Part shown: positions 35,263 to 43,571 of the stretch, piece after piece
Layout: each line of letters opens with the position of its first letter
Position numbering within the stretch: position 1 is the stretch's first letter
Source of the DNA: Clostridia bacterium
GTDB lineage: Bacteria > Bacillota > Clostridia > Oscillospirales > CAG-272
Length of the DNA: 54,437 bases
Direction of reading: 5' to 3'
Assembly (NCBI GenBank): GCA_017462545.1
Contig: JAFTQX010000046.1
Location: 1 to 54,437, forward strand
Position numbers and translations under genes: made by a program
The notes under the pieces: generated by a model
The model's database searches: none
Told to the model about the DNA's origin: nothing
The model's input: the letters and a program-made list of their open reading frames with translations, nothing else

Positions 35263-35391
35263 TTACTGAATGTTTTCTACAACAAAAACATCAGAAAGCG
35301 TATCAACTACCAACTCATTCTCGTTAGAGGCCATCAGAACATCCGAGGTCAGAACGAGAACTTCGCAAAGCGGTGCCACGTATCTCTTCAT
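35263..35391 (-). CDS. Small peptide A (42 aa), paralogue of peptide B
   Basis: 42 aa, starting MKRYVAPLCEVLVL, then TSDVLMASNENEL, and ending VVENIQ. It matches peptide B at 25 of the first 36 residues without gaps. It is acidic, with one Cys (C9), no signal peptide and no membrane segment. A GAGAGGAAAG site lies upstream of ATG 35391. It has its own consensus promoter (35445-35473) and terminator, so it is a complete unit. I do not recognise a named family. Similar short MK-Y-xP-E peptides occur in Clostridia from memory, and their function is unknown. Confidence 0.78.
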   Translation of the reverse strand: MKRYVAPLCEVLVLTSDVLMASNENELVVDTLSDVFVVENIQ

Positions 35392-35444
35392 TATTCTCTT
35401 TCCTCTCTAAAAATATTTTAGAGCACAAAAACTCTACCGTCATT

Positions 35445-35473
35445 ATTATAGCATTGTTTTCCGAGAAAGTCAA
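35445..35473 (-). promoter_or_regulatory. Promoter of peptide A
   Basis: On the minus strand TTGACT, 17 nt, TATAAT. It lies between the B terminator and the A start, so A is transcribed on its own. Confidence 0.82.
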
Positions 35474-35542
35474 GGTGGCGTTTTGTACAGAATTATTTTT
35501 TGTTTTTGTGCATAGTACACAAAAGCCGCCTCTAACTTGATG

Positions 35543-35571
35543 AAAAAGCCGCACACAAAGGTGCGGCTTTT
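35543..35571 (-). terminator. Terminator after peptide B
   Basis: AAAAGCCGCAC and GTGCGGCTTTT pair around a 6-nt loop, with five T on the minus strand. It ends the secreted-protein/peptide B operon. Confidence 0.85.
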
Positions 35572-35589
35572 CCCTTGCATCGTCAATTA

Positions 35590-35706
35590 TCAAAAATCAA
35601 AGATGCTGGAGAGCTTATCGATGGCAAGCTCGTTTTCATCGGAGGCCATCAGAACATCCGAGGAAAGAACAAGCAGCTCGGCAAGCGGTGCTTCATAAAT
35701 CTTCAT
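35590..35706 (-). CDS. Small peptide B (38 aa), last gene of the secreted-protein operon
   Basis: 38 aa: MKIYEAPLAELLVL, then SSDVLMASDENELAID and KLSSIFDF. It is acidic, with no Cys, no signal peptide and no membrane helix. It begins 17 bp after the stop codon of the 1394-aa secreted protein, with a strong AAGGAGG site 10 nt before ATG 35706, and a terminator follows. It is therefore co-transcribed with the large protein. Paralogue A follows with its own promoter. The conservation of the S-D-V-L-M-A-S core between copies argues that both are translated. The function is unknown; I do not call it a RiPP because no modifying enzyme is nearby. Confidence 0.78.
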   Translation of the reverse strand: MKIYEAPLAELLVLSSDVLMASDENELAIDKLSSIFDF

Positions 35707-35723
35707 CGTTCACGTTCCTCCTT

Positions 35724-38700
35724 TTATGCGTTCTTGTATGCATTTGCTGCATCATACAGGGCGAGAATTGCGTTTGCTACAGGAGCAACAGTGGCATCCC
35801 CCAGCATGTTGTTACAGTAAGCAGCAACGCTATAGGCAATGGTGGTGGAGATTACAACGCCGTCTGCATCCACAACGCGGAAGTAGATCAGGCTGTTGTA
35901 GTTGGCAGCACCGATGCCCTCGGTAATGGCCTTGTAAGCATTGCCATCCTTGGTAGCGGTGTAAGCAACCTCGGTTGCGCCGGTAAACTCGGCATTATCA
36001 GCCATCTGAACATTAACGCCCTCAACATCGGTATCAAAGACCAGCTTGAGTGCGATCTTCTCCTCCAGCAGGAGGGAGATGCCGATCAGCTTGGCGGTTG
36101 CGTTCTCTACCTCTGCAACACGATCAGCAGCGGTGTACTCACCTGTGGTGGTGACCGTCTTCTGTGCGTCAGAGAGACCGGCATTTGCCAGGTCGGCAGC
36201 AGCGATCTCTTCCGCTGCGAAGTACTGCTGTGCAGCAGCGGCGTAGTTCAGAGAAGCAATGGCAACATTGCTTGCCTTGTCGGCAGTATCGGTGGTAACA
36301 TAAGCCATCAGCGCATCCTTCATGGTGGTAACGCCGGTAGCCAGGGTTACGGTCTTGCCGTCGATCTCACCGGTTACGGTGTAGGCAAACTTGTTGCAAA
36401 CATCCTTGGCAGCGGTGGTGATCACATCAGCCTTGATGTTCTGTGCAATGCCTGCGGTAGCATTTGCCTCGAAGGTGAAGGAATCACCAACCGAAACAGC
36501 ACCGGTAGCAGATACAGGATACTGCTCGTAATAGGTGACAGCGCCCTCGAATACCGTACCGCGAGATTCCCAAGCGGTCATCTCTGCCTGAACCAGGAAA
36601 TCGATAGCAGAATTCTTACCAACGATGATGCCGGAGAGCACCTCATCAACAGATGCCGCAATATCGTCAGCATACTCGGTATCCACCTCGGCCAAGGTGT
36701 ACCAGTCCTCGCCTGCCGGCCATACCTTCACCTGGTCGATATAAATGGCGACCTTAATAGCACCGGCCTTCGGCTTTGTTTCACTAGCGGTATCAAAGGT
36801 CCAAAGACGAGTAACGTCAACATCAATCTTACCTGCCTCAGGAGCGGTATAGCGGTAACCGCCGTACGCCCATGTGTTGATAGCAATACCCAGGGTCGGG
36901 CCCCAAGTATTGTTGTCCTTAATACGGAATGCGGTGTTCTGACCGATGCCATAATCATTCCAAACGCCGGTGAAGTTTGCGCTCCAGAAACCGTCATCCC
37001 AAGTGGTGGCGATCTCTTCACCATTAGGTCCGACTTCCGTTCTGCGGTTCATGGCATAATAGTCAGTCACGGCGTTCTCGGCCGTCAGGATCTCTCTCGG
37101 ATAGGTAACAAAGGACCAAGCAGAGTCACCGAATACCGGCTTGATCACATAGTTTTCAGCAATGCTGTTATCCGGGGCTGCGGGCAGATTTTGATCCAAG
37201 CGAGAGGTGAACATACCGTTCTTTTCACTGTAGTACACGCTGGCATTTGCAACAAAGCCGGTGCCGTTATTCCAGAAGTTAGAGGCCGTTGTCTCCAGAC
37301 GAAGGAGCAGCTCGATCTCGTCACCCGCAAAAACAGCAATGTTGTCCAGTGAGCCATTTGCTGTGCTGCCATCACCTACGGTAACGGTGCCTGCCATCCA
37401 TGCAGCAGCAACATTTGTCTTATCTGTTTTGTCAATATAGGCCCATTTTGCGGGACTTTCGCTTTCGCCGTTTGCCACGTTCAAGCTAAAGTATTCCGTT
37501 TTTCCCGGTTCCTCAGCGCACGGCCAAACCATAGTGCCGTTCACAAACACGGCCGCATAGCCCTTGATCTGGCTGGAGGTCAATTTCTCAATATTGATAG
37601 AAACCGTGCCGTTATATTCCGCTGTGTAGCGCAAGCCGGCTGCATGACTCGCCTTCGGAATGATGCCGTACGAGCCATTCCATTGACCATAGGATCCGTT
37701 GGTGTTATAGAACACCATAGGGGTTTTATCACCCCAGTCGATTTTTGTTTCGCCGCAGCCGGTATAGCCCGTAAAGCGCTCTGCGGTTGCATCGGTTTCA
37801 GTAGTGGTACGGATGATCTCGTCGATCCGCTTTGCATCTGTATAAGAGGCAATCGGGTGACCAACGATATCCCAGCCGCCGGTGTAGGTAACCTTGCTTC
37901 CCATGGGAAGATCGGCATAGCCGGACGGTTCATTCATGCCGTTTGAAGGATTGAACGTGGTCGTATAAACCGGCTCACCCTCCATGGCAATGTTGACATA
38001 TCTTGCGTAGTACGGACTATTATACGAGGTATAGTTCTTTTCCACATCCTGCACACGCCATACCAGCACAAGCTGATCGCCCTTTGCAACATCAACGCCG
38101 TTCAGAACAGCGGTCTGTGTAGCAGCAGTCGTATACTTGACACCCGCGCCCTCGGTCGCTTCATCGGCTACGGTAACGCCGGCAATGCCATCATAGGGGT
38201 AGATCAGCGTCTTGCTGCCGTCTGCTGCGTGCTTGTAGACCGAGAAGTAAACGGCCTGGCTTTCTGTTGCTGCAGGCGTATCAAAGGAAATGTTCAGATC
38301 CAGCTCTCCCGCACCGGCAGCTGTGTACGCAAAGGCAACGCCGTGCGTTTTAAAGCTCGTCATGCTTCCATCGCAATTCGAGCGCTGCAGGGGGGAGCCT
38401 GCGTATTCACCATTTGCTCTTTCCAGCCACAGAATAGCTGGCGTCCAGTTGCCGTATGTAGCATACGTCTGGTTATATGACGTCTCAACAAAGGTGCCGT
38501 CATTATAGCCGCCATAGGCCCAACCGTTTCCAAAGCCGCTTATCTTCTTATAAACGGAATCAACCTTTTCATGCACGGGCCAGTTGACACCGCCAGCAAC
38601 CAGATCATGTCCCAATGCAGCAAAATCCAGCACAGCATCCAGCACAGTGTCCTCGGAAATCAGCTTGGCAGAGGTTACCTTGTTATAGGTAACGGTAGGA

Positions 38701-39908
38701 TATGCGGTGATGTGTCTGTTGTTGACAGCACTAAAGAGCACGTCTACACGGTCACCTGCGGCAACCTTGATATCGTGCGGGTAGCCGTTCGCGTCACAGA
38801 ACTTCACATAGTTCCCCATCAAGTCACCGGTCTTTGCGTAAGCGGTAACGTTACGGCAGAGTGCCTTAACCTTGTCATAACGCTCGAGATCAAGCGTTGC
38901 TTTGTCAAGCTTTGCCTGTGCCTCGGCAATGGCCGTCGCGTCGCCACCGGCCTTAGCCTCTTCAAGCGCTGCCTGCGCCGTTGTTACGGCAGCAGCCCAG
39001 GTATTGTCGCCTTCTCTCTTGCCCTGGTACTTGGTCCAGTCAAAGTCAAGAGCCTCCAGATCGGAAAGATCCATATATTCCTCCGGCAGAGACAGACCAT
39101 CCAGCAGAAGGAATGCCCAATCGGTGCTGGCACCGTCCATGTAGGAGGTAGCGGTATTACCGCCCTGGTTCCAATAGGGGAAGGAATAAACCGTGCCCTG
39201 CACCGGGTTGCTGCTGACAGGCTTACCTGCAGCAGACTGCGGCCATACTACGACACCATTGACGGCAATGGCCATAGCCATATCCGAGAACACGGTACCG
39301 TCGGTGTTCTTATCAATGCGCAGCGTCTCAAAATCAATGTCGATCTCACCGGTGGCCGGTGCGTTGTAGGACAGGGCAAGTGCAGTACCACGAATGGTGA
39401 TCATACGCTTATCACCCAGGTAAATACCGCCCTTCTGCCAAACGCCATTGTTGCCGCCGGAAAGCTCCAAAATATTGTAAGTGTTAACGAGATCAAAGAG
39501 CCGATACTCGTTATTTACATAGGTGCCTGCGGCCCAACCGCCACGGTAGCCGTTGAGGCTGGTCTGGGAGGTGTAGAGCGGCCAGTTTTCGGTGGGGCTG
39601 AAGGTGGACGTCTTCTCCAAGAGATAGAAGGTCACATCAGCAGCGGCCTCGCCGATCATGGCAGATGCCTCACGAATGGCACCTGCAGGGGTAATGACGT
39701 ACCAACCGAACGCGTCGGAGGGCACCTCGGGAACGGTAAACTCCAGCGTTGCGCCGGTTACCGTCTGCGTCGATACTGTGGTGCCGTTGCCGTCGATAAA
39801 CGTAACGGTAGCGGTCGTTTCCTCGGCGAATACCGGCAGAGCCATTGCCGGAACCATCGCAAGAAGCATGCACAGCACGAGCACAAGGGAAAGTACACGT
39901 TTTTGCAT
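35724..39908 (-). CDS. Large secreted protein with four VNGxxVWP modules and a conserved C-terminal domain
   Basis: 1394 aa. A Sec signal peptide (KR, hydrophobic core, likely cleavage after VFA-28) is visible. A short beta domain (30-100) follows. Four module copies then appear: about 105-410 (VNGVVVWP at 216-223, with a helical Ala/Glu/Lys-rich insertion at 300-350), about 450-650 (degenerate, LIYPYDG), about 690-895 (VNGTMVWP at 789-796) and about 920-1130 (DQVKVWP). Residues 1135-1394 form a separate domain with ALMAYV, NYAAAAQQYF and LLLEEKIALKLVF segments; I recall similar ends on other large Clostridia exported proteins. No LPXTG, SLH or lipobox is seen, so it is secreted or held by other contacts. 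AAAGGAA precedes the ATG. I infer glycan binding, without proof. Confidence 0.85.
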   Translation of the reverse strand: MQKRVLSLVLVLCMLLAMVPAMALPVFAEETTATVTFIDGNGTTVSTQTVTGATLEFTVPEVPSDAFGWYVITPAGAIREASAMIGEAAADVTFYLLEKTSTFSPTENWPLYTSQTSLNGYRGGWAAGTYVNNEYRLFDLVNTYNILELSGGNNGVWQKGGIYLGDKRMITIRGTALALSYNAPATGEIDIDFETLRIDKNTDGTVFSDMAMAIAVNGVVVWPQSAAGKPVSSNPVQGTVYSFPYWNQGGNTATSYMDGASTDWAFLLLDGLSLPEEYMDLSDLEALDFDWTKYQGKREGDNTWAAAVTTAQAALEEAKAGGDATAIAEAQAKLDKATLDLERYDKVKALCRNVTAYAKTGDLMGNYVKFCDANGYPHDIKVAAGDRVDVLFSAVNNRHITAYPTVTYNKVTSAKLISEDTVLDAVLDFAALGHDLVAGGVNWPVHEKVDSVYKKISGFGNGWAYGGYNDGTFVETSYNQTYATYGNWTPAILWLERANGEYAGSPLQRSNCDGSMTSFKTHGVAFAYTAAGAGELDLNISFDTPAATESQAVYFSVYKHAADGSKTLIYPYDGIAGVTVADEATEGAGVKYTTAATQTAVLNGVDVAKGDQLVLVWRVQDVEKNYTSYNSPYYARYVNIAMEGEPVYTTTFNPSNGMNEPSGYADLPMGSKVTYTGGWDIVGHPIASYTDAKRIDEIIRTTTETDATAERFTGYTGCGETKIDWGDKTPMVFYNTNGSYGQWNGSYGIIPKASHAAGLRYTAEYNGTVSINIEKLTSSQIKGYAAVFVNGTMVWPCAEEPGKTEYFSLNVANGESESPAKWAYIDKTDKTNVAAAWMAGTVTVGDGSTANGSLDNIAVFAGDEIELLLRLETTASNFWNNGTGFVANASVYYSEKNGMFTSRLDQNLPAAPDNSIAENYVIKPVFGDSAWSFVTYPREILTAENAVTDYYAMNRRTEVGPNGEEIATTWDDGFWSANFTGVWNDYGIGQNTAFRIKDNNTWGPTLGIAINTWAYGGYRYTAPEAGKIDVDVTRLWTFDTASETKPKAGAIKVAIYIDQVKVWPAGEDWYTLAEVDTEYADDIAASVDEVLSGIIVGKNSAIDFLVQAEMTAWESRGTVFEGAVTYYEQYPVSATGAVSVGDSFTFEANATAGIAQNIKADVITTAAKDVCNKFAYTVTGEIDGKTVTLATGVTTMKDALMAYVTTDTADKASNVAIASLNYAAAAQQYFAAEEIAAADLANAGLSDAQKTVTTTGEYTAADRVAEVENATAKLIGISLLLEEKIALKLVFDTDVEGVNVQMADNAEFTGATEVAYTATKDGNAYKAITEGIGAANYNSLIYFRVVDADGVVISTTIAYSVAAYCNNMLGDATVAPVANAILALYDAANAYKNA

Positions 39909-39936
39909 AGGGTATTTCCTTTCTCAAAATAAAATT

Positions 39937-39954
39937 ATAGGTATCAACACCTAT
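39937..39954. promoter_or_regulatory. Inverted repeat in leader of secreted-protein gene
   Basis: ATAGGT-6 nt-ACCTAT lies between the promoter and the ribosome binding site. It may be an operator or a small leader hairpin. Confidence 0.35.
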
Positions 39955-39962
39955 TCATTATT

Positions 39963-39991
39963 ATCATAACATTTCATTATAAAAAAGTCAA
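39963..39991 (-). promoter_or_regulatory. Promoter of secreted-protein operon
   Basis: On the minus strand TTGACT, 17 nt, TATGAT, about 55 bp before the start codon. Confidence 0.75.
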
Positions 39992-40088
39992 GTAGCGTTT
40001 TCACAAAAGTTTTCCTTCTGTTTTTATGGAATCTGCACAAAATAAAAAACCGTCGGCCATGTGTCGATGGTTCTGATAATGTATAGAA

Positions 40089-40124
40089 AAATGGGCAACA
40101 CGAACAGGTGCGTGTTGCCCATTT
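40089..40124 (-). terminator. Terminator of rplJL
   Basis: AAATGGGCAACACG pairs exactly with CGTGTTGCCCATTT around an 8-nt loop; the minus strand continues with a T run. Confidence 0.92.
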
Positions 40125-40139
40125 GGAAACGGGGTGAAA

Positions 40140-40520
40140 TTACTTTACTTCAACCTCAGCGCCGGCTTCCTTCAGCTTAGCCTCGATAGAAGCAGCCTCT
40201 TCCTTGGAAACGCCTTCCTTAACGGTCTTGGGAGCGCCCTCAACCATCTCCTTAGCTTCCTTCAGGCCGAGACCGGTGATCTCACGAACAACCTTGATAA
40301 CATCAAGCTTCTTCGCGCCGAATGCCTTCAGAACTACGTCGAACTCGGTCTTCTCCTCTGCTGCTGCAGCGGGAGCGGCAGCGCCGCCAACTGCTGCTAC
40401 TGCAACAGGAGCTGCGGATACGCCGAATTCTTCTTCGATTGCCTTTACCAGATCAGAGAGTTCCAGAATCGTCAGACCCTTAATGAGGTCGAGGATCTGG
40501 GTGGTCTTTTCGTTTGCCAT
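40140..40520 (-). CDS. rplL: 50S ribosomal protein L7/L12
   Basis: 126 aa, full length. The N-terminal dimer helix ([24 protein letters not shown]), the Ala-rich hinge and the C-terminal domain ([31 protein letters not shown]) are all plain. It forms the stalk that recruits translation factors. I chose ATG 40520 because TGGAGG lies 7 nt upstream; the in-frame GTG at 40535 is part of that site. It lies 55 bp after rplJ under the same promoter and leader. Confidence 0.97.
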   Translation of the reverse strand: MANEKTTQILDLIKGLTILELSDLVKAIEEEFGVSAAPVAVAAVGGAAAPAAAAEEKTEFDVVLKAFGAKKLDVIKVVREITGLGLKEAKEMVEGAPKTVKEGVSKEEAASIEAKLKEAGAEVEVK

Positions 40521-40575
40521 TGTGATATCCTCCACTTAATAATAGAATGTTTTTTAATTTTTGGTTGTTGGTGGC

Positions 40576-41100
40576 TTACGCCTCGGCTGCGGGAGCGGCT
40601 GCTTCCTCGCCGTTTTTGTCTACAACGCTCTGCAGCGCGTAGGCAAGACTCTGCACAGGGCCGATCAAGCTGCCGAGAATTCTGCCGATGAGAACTTCCT
40701 TCGGCGGAATGGCTGCCAGCTCTTCTACCTTTGCAGCATCAATAACAGCACCGTCAATAAAGCCGGCCTTTACAGTGAAGCTTTCGATCTTCTCTGCGTA
40801 TGCCTTGGTGATTTTGGCGGGTGCAATGGGGTCTTCGCCGCAGATGGCGATAGCGGTCATACCTTCGAGGTACTGCTTCATATCGCCGAGGCCAACCTCG
40901 TCGCAAGCACGGCCGGTCAGCGTATTCTTCATAACCATGTACTCTACGCCTGCGGCACGCAGCTCTCTACGCAGCTGGGTGTCTGCCTCTACGGTGATGC
41001 CCTGATAGTTGACAACTACGCCTGCCTGGGCATTGCGCAGCTTTTCTGCCAACTCTTTTACGATGTTTTGCTTTTGCTCAAGAATCTTGTTGCTGGGCAT
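40576..41100 (-). CDS. rplJ: 50S ribosomal protein L10
   Basis: 174 aa, normal length. It is the base of the L7/L12 stalk; VVVNYQGITVEADTQLRRELRAAGVEY and MVMKNTLTGRA match L10, and the C-terminal helix for L12 binding is Ala-rich. I chose ATG 41100 after GGAGGTG; a longer frame to 41178 would include the L10 leader terminator. Expression is probably autoregulated through the upstream leader. The neighbours are unusual: rsgA upstream rather than rplK-rplA, and a secreted-protein gene downstream rather than rpoB. Confidence 0.97.
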   Translation of the reverse strand: MPSNKILEQKQNIVKELAEKLRNAQAGVVVNYQGITVEADTQLRRELRAAGVEYMVMKNTLTGRACDEVGLGDMKQYLEGMTAIAICGEDPIAPAKITKAYAEKIESFTVKAGFIDGAVIDAAKVEELAAIPPKEVLIGRILGSLIGPVQSLAYALQSVVDKNGEEAAAPAAEA

Positions 41101-41118
41101 GTTTGGTTTCACCTCCGT

Positions 41119-41246
41119 ATCAAATAAAAAATCCTTCTCCCGTATGGCATAGCACACCGAGAAAAGGATAATACACACATGATATTAACGCTTCACCTCG
41201 GCAGGAGAGTGCTGTGCACCTTTACGGGAACCTGCTGTCTTAGGAT
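41119..41246 (-). promoter_or_regulatory. L10 leader (rplJL autoregulatory leader RNA) with attenuator
   Basis: The leader reads AGACAGCAGG early and CCTGCCGAGG later, the conserved halves of the Bacillota L10 leader. A terminator hairpin follows at 41131-41169, where ATCCTTTTCTCG pairs with CGGGAGAAGGAT through two G-U wobbles, followed by a T run. The layout fits the known mechanism in which excess L10(L12)4 binds the leader and favours termination. Confidence 0.85.
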
Positions 41247-41255
41247 AACAACGGT

Positions 41256-41284
41256 ATTATAAACCATTGTGCGTGATTTGTCAA
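41256..41284 (-). promoter_or_regulatory. Consensus promoter of rplJL
   Basis: On the minus strand TTGACA, 17 nt, TATAAT: a perfect consensus. It lies downstream of rsgA with no terminator between them. Confidence 0.93.
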
Positions 41285-41313
41285 TAGGTTTTTGAAAAGT
41301 TTTTGATATTTTT

Positions 41314-42258
41314 TTATTTTTCGCCTGCATAGGGATTTTTGGCACGCAGAACGGTGTACAAAGACTTGTAGGTTTCGTAGCGCGAGGGTGCGATCCTCCC
41401 TTCTTCAACTGCGGCACGAACGGCGCACTCTTCCTCTTTTACATGATTACAATCCGAATAGCGGCATGTGCCGAGATAGGGGGCAAATTCACGAAAGGCG
41501 TGCGGCAGATCCTGCCAGGACATAAAATCAAAACGAACGAAGTCGAGCATGCTAAAGCCGGGAGTATCGGCCAAAAAGCCCCCCTCGGCCGTACCAAAAA
41601 CCGGGTACAGCTCGGTATGGCGTGTGGTGTTTTTGCCGCGACCGATCTTTTTGCTGATCTCACCGGTTTCAAGCGAGAGCGAGGGAAACAATGTATTGAG
41701 CAACGAGGACTTCCCCACCCCGGAGGCACCGGCAAAGGCGGCAGTGCGACCACCGGCGATGGCTGCACGCAAATGGCTGGCAAGCGCCTCGATGCCCTTG
41801 CCCTCATACGCGCTGACGCAAAACACCTCATAGCCTGCCGAGCGATAAAGTGCTTCAAGGCTTTTGGCATGTTCGGCAGAAAGATCCGTTTTGGTGATGA
41901 CAATGGTACAATGAATATGGTTATGCTCCATAATAGCAAGAAGCTTGTCGGTCGTTTCGGGCATCGGCGCAGGATCTGCCACGGCGAGGACGGCATACAT
42001 CTCGTCAAGGTTGGCAAGAGGGGGCCGAATCAAGGCGTTATTCCGTGGCAGAGCCTCCAATATAGCAATTTCGCCACGATTGCCCTCCTCTTCGATGCCT
42101 ACAACAACACGGTCACCAACCAACACGCGCGCATCATCGCGCCGCAGGCTGCCGCGCGCGCGACAAGGAAGGCGTCGCTCTTCTCCATCCTCGTTGACGA
42201 GAACCTCAAAGAGACCGCCTACACTGCTGACCACTCTTCCGTCAATGCGATTTTTCAT
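41314..42258 (-). CDS. rsgA: Ribosome small-subunit GTPase A (RsgA)
   Basis: 314 aa. It is a circularly permuted GTPase that helps mature the 30S subunit. The N-terminal OB-fold (1-70) precedes G4 TKTD, then G1 GASGVGKSS and G3 DTPG. The C-terminal zinc motif holds Cys and His in CRYSDCNHVKEEEC. It is the last gene of the large cluster and starts 6 bp after the kinase stop, with AGGATAGG upstream. In many Bacillota rpe follows; here rplJL follows. Confidence 0.96.
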   Translation of the reverse strand: MKNRIDGRVVSSVGGLFEVLVNEDGEERRLPCRARGSLRRDDARVLVGDRVVVGIEEEGNRGEIAILEALPRNNALIRPPLANLDEMYAVLAVADPAPMPETTDKLLAIMEHNHIHCTIVITKTDLSAEHAKSLEALYRSAGYEVFCVSAYEGKGIEALASHLRAAIAGGRTAAFAGASGVGKSSLLNTLFPSLSLETGEISKKIGRGKNTTRHTELYPVFGTAEGGFLADTPGFSMLDFVRFDFMSWQDLPHAFREFAPYLGTCRYSDCNHVKEEECAVRAAVEEGRIAPSRYETYKSLYTVLRAKNPYAGEK

Positions 42259-42264
42259 AAATAC

Positions 42265-43548
42265 CTATCCTATTACTTTGGTTTGGTCTTGGGTGGAGAC
42301 CGTCAGATAAAGGGTTTGGCGATCATCCTCACCATCCAGCTTCCAGCGGGTGCCCGCTGCGGGATATTGGGAAAGCACGGTTCCCTCCGGCAGGTCAGTG
42401 CGAAGAACATACTGCAGCACGACCTCAACACGCTGATCAAACGCCGAAAAAGCTTGCTCCTCATAAGGCATATTGATGTAGGAGGGCAACTCGATCACGG
42501 TCGTTTGCGGGACGGAGAGCATTCCCGAAAACAAAAACACAGGAACAAAAAGCACAGCAGCAGCAAGCGTGCCGTACAACGCCGGCAACCACGCACTACG
42601 GCGCAGTTGATTTGCGTGCGGCGCACGACGTGCAAAGCGGCGAAACACATGGCGCGGGTGCTTTTCAAGGCGTCGAACGGCTAACAGCATAGCACCTGCT
42701 TCTTGAAAGCGCTTTTGCGGATCCTTTTCCAGCGCGGTAAGAATGATCTGCTCCAGACCGCGTGGGATGGAGGGATTCCAGGTAGAGGGATAGCGTGGCG
42801 GCTCTGTTCGATGCAAAAAGGCGACCGTTTGCGGATCCTCATCCTCAAACGGAAAGTGCCCCGTTGCCATGCGGTACATCAGCACCCCCAGCGAATACAG
42901 ATCACTACGGGCATCCACCGATTCTCCGCTTGCCTGCTCCGGGCTCATGGTATCGGCTGTACCGAGCACCTTGCCCGCCGGTGCAAGCGAACGCTGACCG
43001 CCGATCTCAGCAATGCCAAAGTCGGTAACCTTGACACCACCATCCTTGCACAACAGGATATTCTGCTCCTTGATGTCGCGATGAACGATGCCGTTTTCGT
43101 GTGCCTCCGCTAATGCCTCTAAGATGCAGCGGGTGATATAGAGTAGCTCGTGCAAGGAAAGAACGCCAAGCTCAGCAATCCGCTCGGAAAGGGGTTTCCC
43201 TGCGACAAGCTCCATGACGATGTAAGGGTTATCTGCCGCAGGACAAACATCAAAAATGGTGATGATATTGGGGTGCGAAAGCATCGCTGCTGCGCGGCTC
43301 TCCTGTACGAAGGCGTTTTGGTTAATAGACCGCGCTTCCTCTGCGCGGACAAATGCATCGCTATGTTGCTCACGATCCGTTTCCGTAATCGGAGCAGCCT
43401 CGCTACGCAGCATTTTCAGGGCAACAGAGCGAGAAAGGAGCATGTCCTCAGCACGAAACACAACGGCCGAGCCGCCGGTACCGATGACAGCATGGAGGAG
43501 ATAGCGGCCGTCTAAAACCGAGCCGACAAGGCTTTCCAGCTTTTCCAT
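42265..43548 (-). CDS. prkC: Ser/Thr protein kinase PrkC-like, single PASTA domain
   Basis: 427 aa, shorter than the usual 600-700 aa. The Hanks kinase domain has the Gly loop IGTGGSAVVF, K45 in VALKML, HRD (156-158), N163 and DFG (176-178), and SPEQ after the activation loop. A roughly 25-residue acidic/basic insertion lies between K45 and helix C. One membrane helix (ALYGTLAAAVLFVPVFLF) is followed by one PASTA domain (about 65 aa), whereas typical PrkC has three or more. It senses muropeptides or lipid II in other species. I chose ATG 43548 with AAAGGAG upstream. It lies 23 bp after the PP2C gene. Confidence 0.92.
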   Translation of the reverse strand: MEKLESLVGSVLDGRYLLHAVIGTGGSAVVFRAEDMLLSRSVALKMLRSEAAPITETDREQHSDAFVRAEEARSINQNAFVQESRAAAMLSHPNIITIFDVCPAADNPYIVMELVAGKPLSERIAELGVLSLHELLYITRCILEALAEAHENGIVHRDIKEQNILLCKDGGVKVTDFGIAEIGGQRSLAPAGKVLGTADTMSPEQASGESVDARSDLYSLGVLMYRMATGHFPFEDEDPQTVAFLHRTEPPRYPSTWNPSIPRGLEQIILTALEKDPQKRFQEAGAMLLAVRRLEKHPRHVFRRFARRAPHANQLRRSAWLPALYGTLAAAVLFVPVFLFSGMLSVPQTTVIELPSYINMPYEEQAFSAFDQRVEVVLQYVLRTDLPEGTVLSQYPAAGTRWKLDGEDDRQTLYLTVSTQDQTKVIG

Positions 43549-43571
43549 CCTTTTGCTCCTTTCGCGATACG

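Noticed and set aside
35324-35593. 89-codon open frame on the minus strand
   Set aside because: It runs across the peptide B terminator and the peptide A promoter in the wrong frame for peptide A.
35688-37352. 554-codon open frame on the plus strand (and another at 38571-39932)
   Set aside because: Both are antisense to the secreted modular protein, which has a signal peptide and repeated domains. No ribosome binding site precedes them.
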